NCBI RefSeq assembly: GCF_003288905.1
Contig: NZ_NHYL01000001.1
Coordinates: 434,001-498,000 of the forward strand
Source of the DNA: Helicobacter sp. 11-8110
Lineage (GTDB): Bacteria > Campylobacterota > Campylobacteria > Campylobacterales > Helicobacteraceae
Length of the DNA stretch: 64,000 bases
Direction of reading: 5' to 3'
The notes beneath the pieces were generated by a model, which did no database searches, was not told where the DNA came from, and worked only from the letters and a program-made list of their open reading frames with translations. The position numbers and the translations under genes are program-made. Below are positions 37,216 through 46,897 of this stretch, piece after piece. Each line of letters starts with the position of its first letter. Positions within the stretch are counted from its first letter, which is position 1.

Positions 37216-38488
37216 GCTCTTTTGCGTATTTTTTCTTAATTTGATAAACCTTATACCAGAGCCACAGATACCCTCCTTTATACCATCTCTTAGGGGCTTT
37301 CAGTACCGCTTCGCCTAATTTTATCAATAACAGATAATAGCTGATACTTCCGGCAATTCCACCACAATACTCCTCAATGGCTTCCTTGATAAATATTACA
37401 TCAGGAATTAAAAAATTAAAATCATATTCTTTTTCTATTTTTATATCTTCTTTTAAAAAGCTTTCATATTCTAATTTTTCGCAAGATACTACAAAAAAAT
37501 CTACCAAATTGCAATAATCCAATATCTTTTTAGGTTTAGTATTTAACCATTCACTCCCCTCTGTCATTTGAGTATTTTTATTTGCCAAAGAAATGGTAAC
37601 TTGACTATCAATTAAAATAGGATTAATGGTGTGAAAGATTCTGCCATTAGGGCTACCCTTGATAATGCAAAAATCTTTAGTTTTAATACGCATTTTTGAA
37701 GCAATGAAATCTCCACCAATATCTGTTTTTTCATTATTCCAAGTATGAATCCCCACTAAAAAAGTATTATAATATTGCTCTTTAAATTTTAATTCAATAT
37801 CTTTATCTATTTTAAAAGCTTTTTCACAAAATACAGAATTTTTTATCTCATTAACTTCTAATTCTTCCCCACCTTCCATATCTTTTGGAGAAAGAATAGT
37901 AAAATACATTTTTTGTGTTTCTGTAATGTTGGTATTTTTTTGTCCTTTAAGCAAATCTAAATAACTTGCAATATTTTGTCCCAATGTTTTCATTATTGGG
38001 TTAATTTGATGCAATTTATCTCCCTGCATATAAAAGTCCATCACATTCTTTTCTTCATAAAAACCATGCATATCTATCACATTAAACCCATGTTTTTTAG
38101 CCCAATATCTATGAGCATTATTAATTGTTTCTATATCAGAATAACTTTTATCATAAAGAGGTAAAATTAAAACAAGTACTTTCTTATTCAACTTAGACAA
38201 TTCATTATAAAGATAGGCTATACTTGCAATAACCACTTCTAGCTTTAGCTTAGCATATGCATTAAGATTTTCAATATCGTTAATGTTGCTTTCTGTAATG
38301 ATAATATCCGCCTCCATAATAGCTTTTTGATTGCGTGGCAATTTTAATTCATATAAATTTTGCAAACTCCCTGAAGCACCTAAAGCCAAATTAGTCAAAT
38401 GGACATTATCTTGCTCCAATCCACTTTTTATGCCATTTTTCATCATAGAATTACTGCCACCCAATAAAACAACATTATTTTTTGACAT
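37199..38488 (-). CDS. SGNH-hydrolase-like protein with unknown C-terminal half
   Basis: 429 residues. The first 180 resemble an SGNH/GDSL hydrolase: block I LLGGSNSMMKNG near 7, TNLALGASGSLQN, block III ESNINDIENL near 67, a Rossmann-like VVIASIAYLYNEL and VLVLILPLYDKS, and block V MQGDKLHQINPIMK with Asp and His. The remaining 240 residues match nothing I recognise. There is no signal peptide, so it is probably cytoplasmic or acts on glycan precursors. The start at 38488 comes one base after the phosphatase stop (TAAAATG). Cotranscription with a phosphatase and a phosphate transporter is suggestive but unexplained. Confidence 0.75.
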   Translation of the reverse strand: MSKNNVVLLGGSNSMMKNGIKSGLEQDNVHLTNLALGASGSLQNLYELKLPRNQKAIMEADIIITESNINDIENLNAYAKLKLEVVIASIAYLYNELSKLNKKVLVLILPLYDKSYSDIETINNAHRYWAKKHGFNVIDMHGFYEEKNVMDFYMQGDKLHQINPIMKTLGQNIASYLDLLKGQKNTNITETQKMYFTILSPKDMEGGEELEVNEIKNSVFCEKAFKIDKDIELKFKEQYYNTFLVGIHTWNNEKTDIGGDFIASKMRIKTKDFCIIKGSPNGRIFHTINPILIDSQVTISLANKNTQMTEGSEWLNTKPKKILDYCNLVDFFVVSCEKLEYESFLKEDIKIEKEYDFNFLIPDVIFIKEAIEEYCGGIAGSISYYLLLIKLGEAVLKAPKRWYKGGYLWLWYKVYQIKKKYAKELKERE

Positions 38489-38489
38489 T

Positions 38490-39182
38490 TTATCTCTCAC
38501 AATTATCTTGTTGAAAAATCTGCTTACTAGGCCACTCTATAGCACTCAATACCGCACTTTTAGAATCATCTCCCACATACACACAGCCTGTATCAATTGC
38601 TGCAAAATTCTCCATTATCATTGGCACTTTTCGCACATCATGCCCAAAGACATTAAAAACCCCATAATTTTTCTTTGATTCTTTTTCCCAATTATGAGAT
38701 TTTAGCCGACTCCAAGTCACCATTTCTGCTTTCTTTTCTTTTTCTTTGTAGTAAGGCAATCCAAAACCATGGGTTACAAAAAGTCTTTGTCCTTTTTCAT
38801 CACAAAGCGGAATCTCTAAAAATCGTGGCAACTTTAAAAACCACTCCAAATGCTCGTGAATCTTCTCAAATCCACCATTTCTTTGGTAACTCTCCATTGC
38901 TTCATAGCCACCATTATTAATCCAAATTTTATTATAACTTTTTGAAGGAATAGCATGATAATATTCTAACATTAACTCTTCGTGATTCCCAAGCACACAG
39001 GCATAATTATATTTCATCACCAAATCCACAACTTCACAGGATTTTGCTCCTCTATCTATCAAATCTCCCGTGAAAATAATCTGCGAATCCCATTTTTGTG
39101 GTAATTTTTCAATCAAAGCACACAAAGTATCCAAACATCCATGCACATCACCAATAACATAAATCGACTTAGAATAATCCAA
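38490..39182 (-). CDS. Ser/Thr protein phosphatase (PPP-family metallophosphoesterase)
   Basis: 230 residues with the PPP metal motifs: YVIGDVHGCLDTL near 10, IIFTGDLIDRGAKSCEV near 35 and CVLGNHEELMLEYY near 63, then LFVTHGFGLPYY and a final His in VFGHDVRKVP. This fits bacterial PrpA/PrpB-like or ApaH-like phosphatases; protein or dinucleotide substrates cannot be told apart. The start is TTG at 39182, one base after the PiT stop, and no nearer ATG keeps the first motif. Confidence 0.88.
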   Translation of the reverse strand: MDYSKSIYVIGDVHGCLDTLCALIEKLPQKWDSQIIFTGDLIDRGAKSCEVVDLVMKYNYACVLGNHEELMLEYYHAIPSKSYNKIWINNGGYEAMESYQRNGGFEKIHEHLEWFLKLPRFLEIPLCDEKGQRLFVTHGFGLPYYKEKEKKAEMVTWSRLKSHNWEKESKKNYGVFNVFGHDVRKVPMIMENFAAIDTGCVYVGDDSKSAVLSAIEWPSKQIFQQDNCER

Positions 39183-39185
39183 GGC

Positions 39186-40769
39186 TTAAATTCCCATCCA
39201 TCGCAAAACAAAAAAGCTTACCGCACCTAGCAATGCAGAGAGTGGAACGGTAATTAACCAAGCTGCAATGATTTTATTAATTGCTGAACGCTTAACAAGC
39301 TCTTCTTGATAGACTTTTTTGAGTTGTTTTTGCTCTTTTTTCTTGATTTCTGGAATCCCTTCTTTGCGTTTTGCTTTTTTTCTATCAATGCTTTTTAAAA
39401 TAGCTGCCTTTTTCTTAATGGAAGCCCTTCTAAAACGCTCCAAGAATCTCCGAATTTGCTCACTATCATTACCCTTATAAGATTCTAGTATTTTTAGCTC
39501 CATTTGCTTATACCGCTTCTTTAAATACTCGCGCAAAAACCCTACACCAAAGACCGCACCAACAGCAATATGCGTAGAACTAACCGGCATTCCAAGCTCA
39601 CTTGCTATAAGCACAGTCAGAGCTGCACTCATAGAAATACAAAAGGCACGAATCTGATCAAGCTCAGTAATCTCACTTCCAACCATTCTAATTAATTTAG
39701 GACCAAATAATGCCAAACCAATAGAAATTCCAAGCCCACCCAAAAACATAATCCAAAATGGAATACTCGTTTGACTGCCCAAACTAAAACCTTCTTTTAA
39801 CGCATCATAAATAGCTACCAAAGGTCCAATAGCATTTGCCACATCATTTGCTCCATGTGCAAAACTCAAAAGTGCTGCAGAAAAAATCAAAGGAATGGTA
39901 AAGAGTTTGTTGATTTCCTCTTTTTTGTTTTCCATACTCTCCACAGCATTAGCAATCATCACCCTAACTGTCAAAAACACCACCACAGCAAGAACTATAC
40001 TAACTATCAGTGCGCTTGCAAAATCTACTGCAATTACATTCTTTAAACCCTTATTAATGAGATATAAAGTAAAAGCCCAAGTCATAAAAGCAATTAAATA
40101 AGGGACAACCCTCTTAGCTGCTTGCTTTTTATCTTGTTTATAAGTAATGGTATTTTTAATAAAAAATAGCAATAAAGCAGCAATAATCCCACCACTCACA
40201 GGCGAAATTATCCAACTAGCAGCAATATTCCCAAACTCCATCCAATTAGCTACACCAAAGCCACCCGCTGCAATTCCTGCCCCTAAGATTCCACCCACAA
40301 TAGAATGTGTTGTTGAAACTGGCGCACCAATTGCAGTAGCAAAATGTAGCCAAATTGCACCAGAGAGCAAGGCTGCTAACATTAAAGTTGCAAAATTCCG
40401 TGAATCACCAATCGCATCCATAGAAATAATTCCAGAACGCACCGTATCTACAACTTCACCTCCAGCAATCAAAGCTCCTGAAATTTCACAAATTGCTGCA
40501 ATTGTAATTGCTCCAAACATGCTTAAAGCCTTAGAACCAACTGCAGGACCAACATTATTAGCAACATCATTAGCGCCAATATTAAGTGCCATATATCCAC
40601 CAACAATTGCAGCAAATCCTAAAAATAACGAGTTTGTAATGTTATCATCATTCCACATCACTAAGACTATAATTAACAATACAAACAAAGTAATAACTCC
40701 AATTCTTTGCATATCTTCAACATTTAAATGCAAAGCCCTTTCATACCGCAAAAAATCTTTAATACTCAC
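39186..40769 (-). CDS. PiT-family inorganic phosphate transporter
   Basis: Low-affinity phosphate uptake driven by cations. About 527 residues, ten or more helices, with two copies of the family signature: GANDVANNVGPAVGSKAL near 77 and HGANDVANAIGPLVA near 305. A basic cytoplasmic stretch (about 410-490) separates the last helices. The GTG at 40769 is chosen because GGAGG (40778-40774) lies four bases upstream; the frame extends a further 32 hydrophobic codons to an ATG with no ribosome site. Together with pstSCAB the cell has two phosphate uptake systems. Confidence 0.93.
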   Translation of the reverse strand: MSIKDFLRYERALHLNVEDMQRIGVITLFVLLIIVLVMWNDDNITNSLFLGFAAIVGGYMALNIGANDVANNVGPAVGSKALSMFGAITIAAICEISGALIAGGEVVDTVRSGIISMDAIGDSRNFATLMLAALLSGAIWLHFATAIGAPVSTTHSIVGGILGAGIAAGGFGVANWMEFGNIAASWIISPVSGGIIAALLLFFIKNTITYKQDKKQAAKRVVPYLIAFMTWAFTLYLINKGLKNVIAVDFASALIVSIVLAVVVFLTVRVMIANAVESMENKKEEINKLFTIPLIFSAALLSFAHGANDVANAIGPLVAIYDALKEGFSLGSQTSIPFWIMFLGGLGISIGLALFGPKLIRMVGSEITELDQIRAFCISMSAALTVLIASELGMPVSSTHIAVGAVFGVGFLREYLKKRYKQMELKILESYKGNDSEQIRRFLERFRRASIKKKAAILKSIDRKKAKRKEGIPEIKKKEQKQLKKVYQEELVKRSAINKIIAAWLITVPLSALLGAVSFFVLRWMGI

Positions 40770-40905
40770 AATTCCTCCGAATAATATGCATAAAAATATG
40801 ATGATTCTACAAAAAATTACTATAAAAATTACTTTAATTTTTAAAATACCTTTAAAGAGAATCAAGAAAAAATCATAAAAAAATAAATTTTTAGAGAAAA
40901 TTAAC

Positions 40906-40923
40906 TTGGAACGAACTTTGCTT
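40906..40923 (+). promoter_or_regulatory. Sigma54 (RpoN) promoter of flgH
   Basis: TTGGAACGAACTTTGCTT matches the -24/-12 consensus (TGGCAC-N5-TTGCT) with one substitution in the -24 half. It places the transcript start near 40933, 28 bases before the flgH ATG. Class II flagellar genes in Campylobacter and Helicobacter use RpoN. Confidence 0.72.
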
Positions 40924-40960
40924 ATTTCTTAATAAAGAAACCAAAAACAAAGGATAAGCT

Positions 40961-41692
40961 ATGAAAACCACGCACTTTTTAAAAACTGCTTTCCCAAGTC
41001 TTGCTTTTATCTATGGACTGCTACTAAATGGTTGTGCCACCACAGAACCGCAAATCTCCTTTAAACCACCTGCTTATGTTGAAGAATTACCACCCAAAGA
41101 GGAAGAGGATAATTTCGGAAATCCAGGTAGTATTTTTGGACAGGGAGATAACTTACTTTTTTCTGATAGGCGTGCAATGCAGCTAAATGATCTTGTAACT
41201 GTTATCATCAATCAAACCGCCCAAGCAAGCTCAAGTGCCAATAAGAATCTGAATGAAAATTCAAGTGGAACTTTTGGCGCTCCAAGCCTTTCTTATGCGG
41301 GATCTAGCTCAAGCATCGGAAGCATTGTTAATGGAATCAACAATGCCACAGGTTTTGGAATTAACCTTGGGAACAACACTTCTACTTATGCAGGAACAGG
41401 AACTCAAAACCGCCAAGAAACCTTTACCACAACCATTGCAGCAAGGATTATTAAAGTTTTACAAAATGGCAATTATTTTATTGAAGGTAGTCGCGAAGTG
41501 CTAATTAATGGCGAAAAACAAATTATCCATTTAAGTGGCGTTGTGCGCCCAACAGACATTGCAAGAAACAATACCATTGAATCTCAATATATCGCTGATG
41601 CAAAGATTATGTATGACACCCAAGGCGAACTTAAGAAGAGCACAGAAAAAGGCTGGGGAACAAAACTTATTGAAAGTGTTTGGCCTTTTTAA
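40961..41692 (+). CDS. flgH: Flagellar L-ring lipoprotein FlgH
   Basis: Outer-membrane ring of the flagellar basal body. 243 residues with a lipoprotein signal (lipobox LLNGCATT, Cys26), then NLLFSDRRAMQLNDLVTVIINQTAQASSSANKN, the FlgH signature, a Ser/Gly-rich middle and FTTTIAARIIKVLQNGNYFIEGSREVLINGEKQIIHLSGVVRP near the end. Single-gene unit behind a sigma54 promoter, AAAGGATAAGCT ribosome site, and followed by a hairpin. Confidence 0.96.
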   Translation: MKTTHFLKTAFPSLAFIYGLLLNGCATTEPQISFKPPAYVEELPPKEEEDNFGNPGSIFGQGDNLLFSDRRAMQLNDLVTVIINQTAQASSSANKNLNENSSGTFGAPSLSYAGSSSSIGSIVNGINNATGFGINLGNNTSTYAGTGTQNRQETFTTTIAARIIKVLQNGNYFIEGSREVLINGEKQIIHLSGVVRPTDIARNNTIESQYIADAKIMYDTQGELKKSTEKGWGTKLIESVWPF

Positions 41693-41694
41693 TT

Positions 41695-41719
41695 CTTTTC
41701 CTAAATTTTTTAGGAAAAG
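41695..41719 (+). terminator. Hairpin after flgH
   Basis: CTTTTCCTAAA (41695-41705) pairs with TTTAGGAAAAG (41709-41719), eleven-base perfect arms with a three-base loop, a few bases behind the flgH stop. Only a short T stretch follows. Confidence 0.7.
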
Positions 41720-41841
41720 TTTAACTCCAAAGCTTCATATTTAAAAAATAAACTTTAAAATCCCTATTTAAAGCAAAAGAAACTAAGATTTTTTTAGCTT
41801 AAGCTATGATAAAATACGACAATTTTTAATAAAGGACTTGC

Positions 41842-43302
41842 GTGCAACAACAATACTTCACAGGGACAAGGGGAGGGAATTGCCCTTCTGTAACCTTTCA
41901 AGATGCTCTCTTAAACCCTAATGCTCCTTATGGCGGATTATACACTTTAAAAAACTTACCCACTTTTTCTAAGGAGCAAATTCAATCTTTTGCAAATTTA
42001 AATTATGCTTCTCTTGCAAAAAATATCTTTCAATCACTAGGATTAGGCATCAAAGATTCAATCCTTGAAAACGCCTTAAAGCTTTATGAAAATTTTGATA
42101 ACCCAGAGATTCCTGCTCCACTTGAAAAAATCAATGAAACTCTCTATATTCAAAAGCTCTATTGTGGTCCAACAAGAGCTTTTAAGGATATGGCATTGCA
42201 GCCTTTTGGCTCAATTTTTAGTGATTTTATTAGCAATTCTTCCAAAGAATATCTTATTTTAACAGCGACAAGTGGAGACACCGGTCCTGCTACTCTCCAA
42301 AGTTTTGCAAATAAGCCAAACATCAAAGTCGTTTGCATTTATCCAAAAGGTGGCACAAGCGATGTCCAACGCCTACAAATGACAACCCTAGAAGCCAAAA
42401 ATCTTAAAGTAATTGGAATTAATGGAAATTTTGATGATGCGCAAAATATGCTAAAAACTCTCTTAAAAGATGAAAATTTCAAAGCAACTTTGGAACAAAA
42501 AAACATTTCTCTAAGTGCTGCAAATTCTGTCAATTTTGGGAGAATCGCATTTCAGATTCTTTATCATATTTATTCTAGTTTGCAAGTTTATAAACTAACC
42601 AAAAAACCTATTAATATCATTGTCCCTAGCGGGAATTTTGGAAATGCGCTTGGTGCATTTTATGTAAAAATAATGGGCTTCCCTATCCAAAAAATTTGGA
42701 TTGCCTCAAATTCTAATAATATCCTTACAGAATTTATCCAAACAGGAACTTATGATATTTCTCACAAATCTTTGCAAAAAACCTATTCTCCTGCAATGGA
42801 TATTCTAAAAAGTTCTAATATTGAACGAGTGTTATTTGCGCTCTTTGGGGAAAATCGCACAAGAGAGCTAATGGAAAATCTTGAAAAAAATAAAAAATAT
42901 TCTCTTGAAAAATCCGAACTTCAAATGATTAAGCAATATTTTGAAGCTACTTTTTGTGATGATTCTTATTGCCTTGAAACACTTAAAAAATACGCTACTA
43001 TGGGGATTATTATTGATCCACACACTGCTTGTGGTATTAAGGCTTACGAACAAATCCAAAGCCTTGATTCTAGTATTCCTTGCATACTTTGCTCCACTGC
43101 AGAATGGACTAAATTCGCACCAACTCTCACAAAGGCCTTAGAAATGGGAGATTTAAGCGATGAAGAAGCGTTACATGCTCTTGCAAAAAAATTCTCTATT
43201 ACCATTCCAGGACAAATTTTGGAACTCTTTGCTAAAAATGAAATTCACACACAAGTTGTAGATAAAGACTTACTCCCACAGACTATTTTACAATGGCTAT
43301 AA
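41842..43302 (+). CDS. thrC: Threonine synthase
   Basis: PLP enzyme converting O-phosphohomoserine to threonine. 486 residues, long form. PLP lysine in [16 protein letters not shown] near 117, [16 protein letters not shown] near 142, [34 protein letters not shown] and [16 protein letters not shown] near 257. The start is GTG 41842 after AAAGGACTT; TATGAT or TAAAAT at 41805-41815 may be the -10. First gene of a rightward run that extends to pdxA. Confidence 0.95.
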   Translation: MQQQYFTGTRGGNCPSVTFQDALLNPNAPYGGLYTLKNLPTFSKEQIQSFANLNYASLAKNIFQSLGLGIKDSILENALKLYENFDNPEIPAPLEKINETLYIQKLYCGPTRAFKDMALQPFGSIFSDFISNSSKEYLILTATSGDTGPATLQSFANKPNIKVVCIYPKGGTSDVQRLQMTTLEAKNLKVIGINGNFDDAQNMLKTLLKDENFKATLEQKNISLSAANSVNFGRIAFQILYHIYSSLQVYKLTKKPINIIVPSGNFGNALGAFYVKIMGFPIQKIWIASNSNNILTEFIQTGTYDISHKSLQKTYSPAMDILKSSNIERVLFALFGENRTRELMENLEKNKKYSLEKSELQMIKQYFEATFCDDSYCLETLKKYATMGIIIDPHTACGIKAYEQIQSLDSSIPCILCSTAEWTKFAPTLTKALEMGDLSDEEALHALAKKFSITIPGQILELFAKNEIHTQVVDKDLLPQTILQWL

Positions 43303-43313
43303 GAAGGATTAAT

Positions 43314-44201
43314 ATGCTATATTTTTCAGAACTTTTATTAAAACTCCAGCAATTTTGGCAAGAACAAGGTTGCTTAATCATTCAACCCTATGATATTCCA
43401 GCAGGTGCTGGGACTTTTCACCCCGCAACTTTACTTAGAAGTCTTGATTCTAAGCCTTGGAGTGTTGCTTATGTTGCCCCCTCTCGTCGCCCAACAGATG
43501 GGCGTTATGGAGAGAATCCTAATCGCTTGGGCAGTTATTATCAATTTCAAGTTTTAATCAAGCCAAATCCCGATAATATCCAAGAACTCTATCTTAAAAG
43601 CCTTGAATTCTTAGGGCTTAATCTCAAAGATCATGATGTGCGTTTTATTGAAGACAATTGGGAATCACCAACACTCGGTGCTTGGGGGCTTGGCTGGGAA
43701 GTATGGCTTGATGGAATGGAAGTTACACAATTTACCTATTTCCAGCAAGTTGGAGGAATCCCTTGCGAACCTGTAGCAGTAGAAATTACTTATGGGACAG
43801 AGCGCCTTGCAATGTATTTACAAGGCGTTGAAAATATTTTTGATATTGCTTGGAATGAACATTATACTTATGCAGATGTTCATTTAGAAGGGGAATATGA
43901 ATTCTCAAAATATAATTTTGAAGTAGCTGATACCAAAATGCTTTTTGAATTTTTTGCCAAAATGCAAGAAGAAGGTAGAAAAGCTCTAGAAGCAGGACTT
44001 CCTTTACCTGCTTATGATTGTGCTATGTTGGCTAGCCATCTTTTTAATGTGCTTGATGCTAGAAAAGCTATTTCAGCTACTGAACGCCAGAACTATATCT
44101 TAAAAATTCGCGATCTCTCAAAAGCTTGTGCAATACTTTACAAAGAGCAAGAACCAATGCGTATGGAGCGATTAGAAAATGCCAAAAAAACAAAAAAATA
44201 A
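43314..44201 (+). CDS. glyQ: Glycyl-tRNA synthetase alpha subunit
   Basis: Catalytic subunit of the bacterial two-subunit GlyRS. 295 residues: [34 protein letters not shown] near 9, [27 protein letters not shown] near 52, [33 protein letters not shown] near 113. The start at 43314 follows AGAAGGATTAAT; a longer frame from 43293 overlaps thrC without a ribosome site. glyS is not adjacent. It opens the block glyQ, NIF3-like, HP0958-like, waaA, rluA seen also in H. pylori. Confidence 0.95.
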   Translation: MLYFSELLLKLQQFWQEQGCLIIQPYDIPAGAGTFHPATLLRSLDSKPWSVAYVAPSRRPTDGRYGENPNRLGSYYQFQVLIKPNPDNIQELYLKSLEFLGLNLKDHDVRFIEDNWESPTLGAWGLGWEVWLDGMEVTQFTYFQQVGGIPCEPVAVEITYGTERLAMYLQGVENIFDIAWNEHYTYADVHLEGEYEFSKYNFEVADTKMLFEFFAKMQEEGRKALEAGLPLPAYDCAMLASHLFNVLDARKAISATERQNYILKIRDLSKACAILYKEQEPMRMERLENAKKTKK

Positions 44202-44925
44202 CATTTCTCATCTTCTAGATATTTTAGATTCACTAAGCCCTTTTTCTTTGCAAGAATCCTGGGATAATTCAGGATTGATTCTAGGAAGTAAAGATGGAAG
44301 CTTTAAGCAAATTTATGTTGCACTAGAAGTTACTCAAGAGCTTTTAGAACAAATAAAAGCAGATTCATTACTTATCACACATCATCCCTTAATTTTCTCT
44401 CCACTAAAGCAGCTTATTAGCGAATCTTATCCTTCCTCTTTGCTTTGCTTGGCTATTCAAAAAAATATTCAACTCATTGCAATGCACACTAATTTTGACA
44501 AAACACATTTTGGTAAATATATCACAAAAGAAATTCTAGGAATCAAAAATTTTTCACAAGAGGAATTTTTAGTGCAATTTCAATGGGATAGCGATTTTCA
44601 TTCACTCTGTGCCTTAATCAAAGAAAAATTCAAACTCCAAACTTTAAAAATTACCCAAACCACAAACCCACAATGCAAGAATATTGCACTTATTACAGGA
44701 AGCGGGGGAAGTTTTATAAGCAAACTAAATCACATTGATTGCTTTATTACAGGAGATATTAAATACCACGAAGCCATGGAGGGAATGCAAAAAAATATCC
44801 ACCTTATTGATTGTGGTCATTATGAATTAGAACGCTATTTTGGGGAAATTCTTTCATCACTTTTGACAAATCTCGGCTATAAAGCTATAATTTTAGACTC
44901 AAAAAATCCTTTTAGCTACATTTAA
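44179..44925 (+). CDS. NIF3 / YbgI-family dinuclear metal protein
   Basis: 248 residues of the DUF34/NIF3 family: [34 protein letters not shown] near 16, [16 protein letters not shown] near 60 with metal His pair, [13 protein letters not shown] near 95 and the C-terminal [15 protein letters not shown] and [12 protein letters not shown]. It is annotated in many genomes as a type 2 GTP cyclohydrolase I; the true function is unsettled. It overlaps glyQ by 23 bases. Counterpart of HP0959 by position. Confidence 0.92.
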   Translation: MPKKQKNNISHLLDILDSLSPFSLQESWDNSGLILGSKDGSFKQIYVALEVTQELLEQIKADSLLITHHPLIFSPLKQLISESYPSSLLCLAIQKNIQLIAMHTNFDKTHFGKYITKEILGIKNFSQEEFLVQFQWDSDFHSLCALIKEKFKLQTLKITQTTNPQCKNIALITGSGGSFISKLNHIDCFITGDIKYHEAMEGMQKNIHLIDCGHYELERYFGEILSSLLTNLGYKAIILDSKNPFSYI

Positions 44926-44951
44926 AGGTCATTTTAAAATCGGAGTAATTT

Positions 44952-45665
44952 ATGAATAAACACCTAACTCAGCTCATAGAAATTGCAAATCTTGATAAAG
45001 AAATCGATTCTTTTGAGCCACGAATCAAAGAAGCCAACAAGGAATTAAATCAGCTTTTATCTGAACAAAATACGCTACAAACTCAAGTAGATGAGGTAAA
45101 AAATACTGCAAAAGACATTTCTCTCTCTATTCAAAAAAATGAGAATCACCTAGAAGATCTCTCTTTGAAGCTTGAAGAAATTGCCAAGAAAACCAAAATC
45201 ATAAAAACCGAAAAAGAAAGCAAAGCCTTAAGTCTTGAAGAAGAGCTTGCAAAAGAGCAAATCACTTTTGCTAATGAGGAAATCGCGCGTCTAAATACTC
45301 TTTTAGAAACTAAAAATAGCAATATCAAAGAATTGCAAGACAAGATTAGCGCACTTCAAGAATCGCAAAAAGAAATTGAAAAAAAAGTTGAAACAGAAAT
45401 TCAAAAAATCAAAAAAGAGCAACAAGAAGTTTTTAACAAAAAAGAAACCCTAATTAAAATTATGGATCAAAAAATTATTTCTTTTTATGAAAAAATCCGT
45501 AAATGGGCAAAAAATACAAGCGTAGTGCCTATTACTAGACAAGCTTGTGGGGGCTGTTTTATTCGCATTAATGATAAAATTTACTCTGATGTTATCCGCT
45601 CTGATGATATTATCACTTGCCCACATTGTGGAAGAATCCTTTACAACCAAGAAGAAAATGCTTAA
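44952..45665 (+). CDS. flgZ: Coiled-coil zinc-ribbon protein, HP0958/FlgZ homologue
   Basis: 237 residues: a long coiled-coil hairpin (about 5-170, with LIEIANLDKEIDSFEPRIKEA at the start), then a C4 zinc ribbon with CGGC and CPHC (ACGGCFIRIN and ITCPHCGRILYNQEE). In H. pylori HP0958 protects sigma54 from turnover and helps flagellin mRNA reach translation, and is needed for flagella. The gene lies between the NIF3-like gene and waaA exactly as HP0958 does. This suits the sigma54 promoter seen at flgH. Symbol by homology and synteny. Confidence 0.88.
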   Translation: MNKHLTQLIEIANLDKEIDSFEPRIKEANKELNQLLSEQNTLQTQVDEVKNTAKDISLSIQKNENHLEDLSLKLEEIAKKTKIIKTEKESKALSLEEELAKEQITFANEEIARLNTLLETKNSNIKELQDKISALQESQKEIEKKVETEIQKIKKEQQEVFNKKETLIKIMDQKIISFYEKIRKWAKNTSVVPITRQACGGCFIRINDKIYSDVIRSDDIITCPHCGRILYNQEENA

Positions 45666-45670
45666 ATCTT

Positions 45671-46897
45671 ATGGGCTTGTTTGTAAGTTTTTACTATCTA
45701 CTCCTTTGTGTGGCGCATATTTGCGCCTTGCCTCTTTTATTTATTTTAAGTTTTAAATCTAAATACACTACTTCTATTAAAAGGCGATTTTTTCTTCCGC
45801 AATTTATTGAGAGTAAAATGCAAATCCATTGGCTTCATGCTTGTTCATATGGCGAAGTTAAATCTCTGCAAGGCATCATCACAAACCTAAGCCCACTTTT
45901 AAAACCCAACGAACAGATTCTTTTAACCACCACCACACAAACAGGCTACAACTTAGCTAAACAGCTTTTTCCAAATGTATTTGTTTGCTTTTTACCTTTT
46001 GAAACTTTTATCCCCTTTTGGATTAAGAATCTCAAAATCAAAAGCCTCACTTTAATAGAAGCTGAACTTTGGCTTATGCCACTTTTTTATGCCAAAAACA
46101 AAAATGCTTCCACTCTTTTAATTAACGCTCGAATCTCATCAAATTCATACAATAGATATCATAGGCTAACTTTTTTTTATAGCAGACTTTTTACTCTTAT
46201 TGATAATATTTTTTGTCAAGAAAAAAAAGACAAGCATTACCTACAAACCCTAGGAGCAAGAAATATCAAGGTGTTTGGCAATCTCAAACTTGCAGAAATT
46301 CCACAAATCACACAACACTACCAAAAACCAAGCCAAGAGCTATGGCTGATTGCTAGCACGCACGAAAAAAACTCCAAGCAAGAGGAAATTCTCATTCTCA
46401 AAGAGATTTTGAAGATTCTCCCAAAAGATTCACCCAACAACCCTAGAATCCTATTTGCTCCTCGTCATCCAGAGCGCTTCACGCAACTAATAAAAACACT
46501 CAACGCCCTTCTTAAACAAAATCATCGCCCAAGCCTAAGTGTTGCTTCCCAAAATGGAATCCAAGTTAGCATTAATGCACCCTTTGGATTTATTGACACT
46601 TTAGGAGAGTTAAACAATCTCTACCCTATTGCCTCACTAGTGGTTTTAGGTGGGAGCTTTTTGCCGAATATTGGAGGACACAATCCAATAGAACCGGCAT
46701 TTTTTAGAACCAAACTCATTAGCGGTCCCTATATTTATAATCAAAAAAGTCTTTTTAAATCACTCCAAAATTACACTTTAACCGATTTAGAAAATCTTCA
46801 TAAAATACTGACTAAATCCGATTTACTTCTCCCATGCAAAATCACAAAAAAACTAGATATATCCAAAATCATTAATACTATAAGGAATGAAAAATGA
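45671..46897 (+). CDS. waaA: 3-deoxy-D-manno-octulosonic acid transferase
   Basis: Adds Kdo from CMP-Kdo to lipid A at the inner membrane; the donor is made by KdsB (24 kb). 408 residues: N-terminal membrane anchor MGLFVSFYYLLLCVAHICALPLLF, then the WaaA N domain with WLHACSYGEVKSLQGIITNL near 56, LIEAELWLMPLFYA, LINARISSNSY, and the GT-B C domain with IASTHEKNSKQEE and GGSFLPNIGGHNPIEPAF near 340. The start is ATG 45671, six bases after the flgZ stop; an upstream frame start at 45617 overlaps flgZ. Confidence 0.94.
   Translation: MGLFVSFYYLLLCVAHICALPLLFILSFKSKYTTSIKRRFFLPQFIESKMQIHWLHACSYGEVKSLQGIITNLSPLLKPNEQILLTTTTQTGYNLAKQLFPNVFVCFLPFETFIPFWIKNLKIKSLTLIEAELWLMPLFYAKNKNASTLLINARISSNSYNRYHRLTFFYSRLFTLIDNIFCQEKKDKHYLQTLGARNIKVFGNLKLAEIPQITQHYQKPSQELWLIASTHEKNSKQEEILILKEILKILPKDSPNNPRILFAPRHPERFTQLIKTLNALLKQNHRPSLSVASQNGIQVSINAPFGFIDTLGELNNLYPIASLVVLGGSFLPNIGGHNPIEPAFFRTKLISGPYIYNQKSLFKSLQNYTLTDLENLHKILTKSDLLLPCKITKKLDISKIINTIRNEK

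Noticed and set aside
40147-40878. 243-codon frame antisense to the PiT transporter gene
   Set aside because: Mirror of a hydrophobic coding sequence; Pro/Ala/Ile-rich without domains, and the transporter on the other strand is certain.
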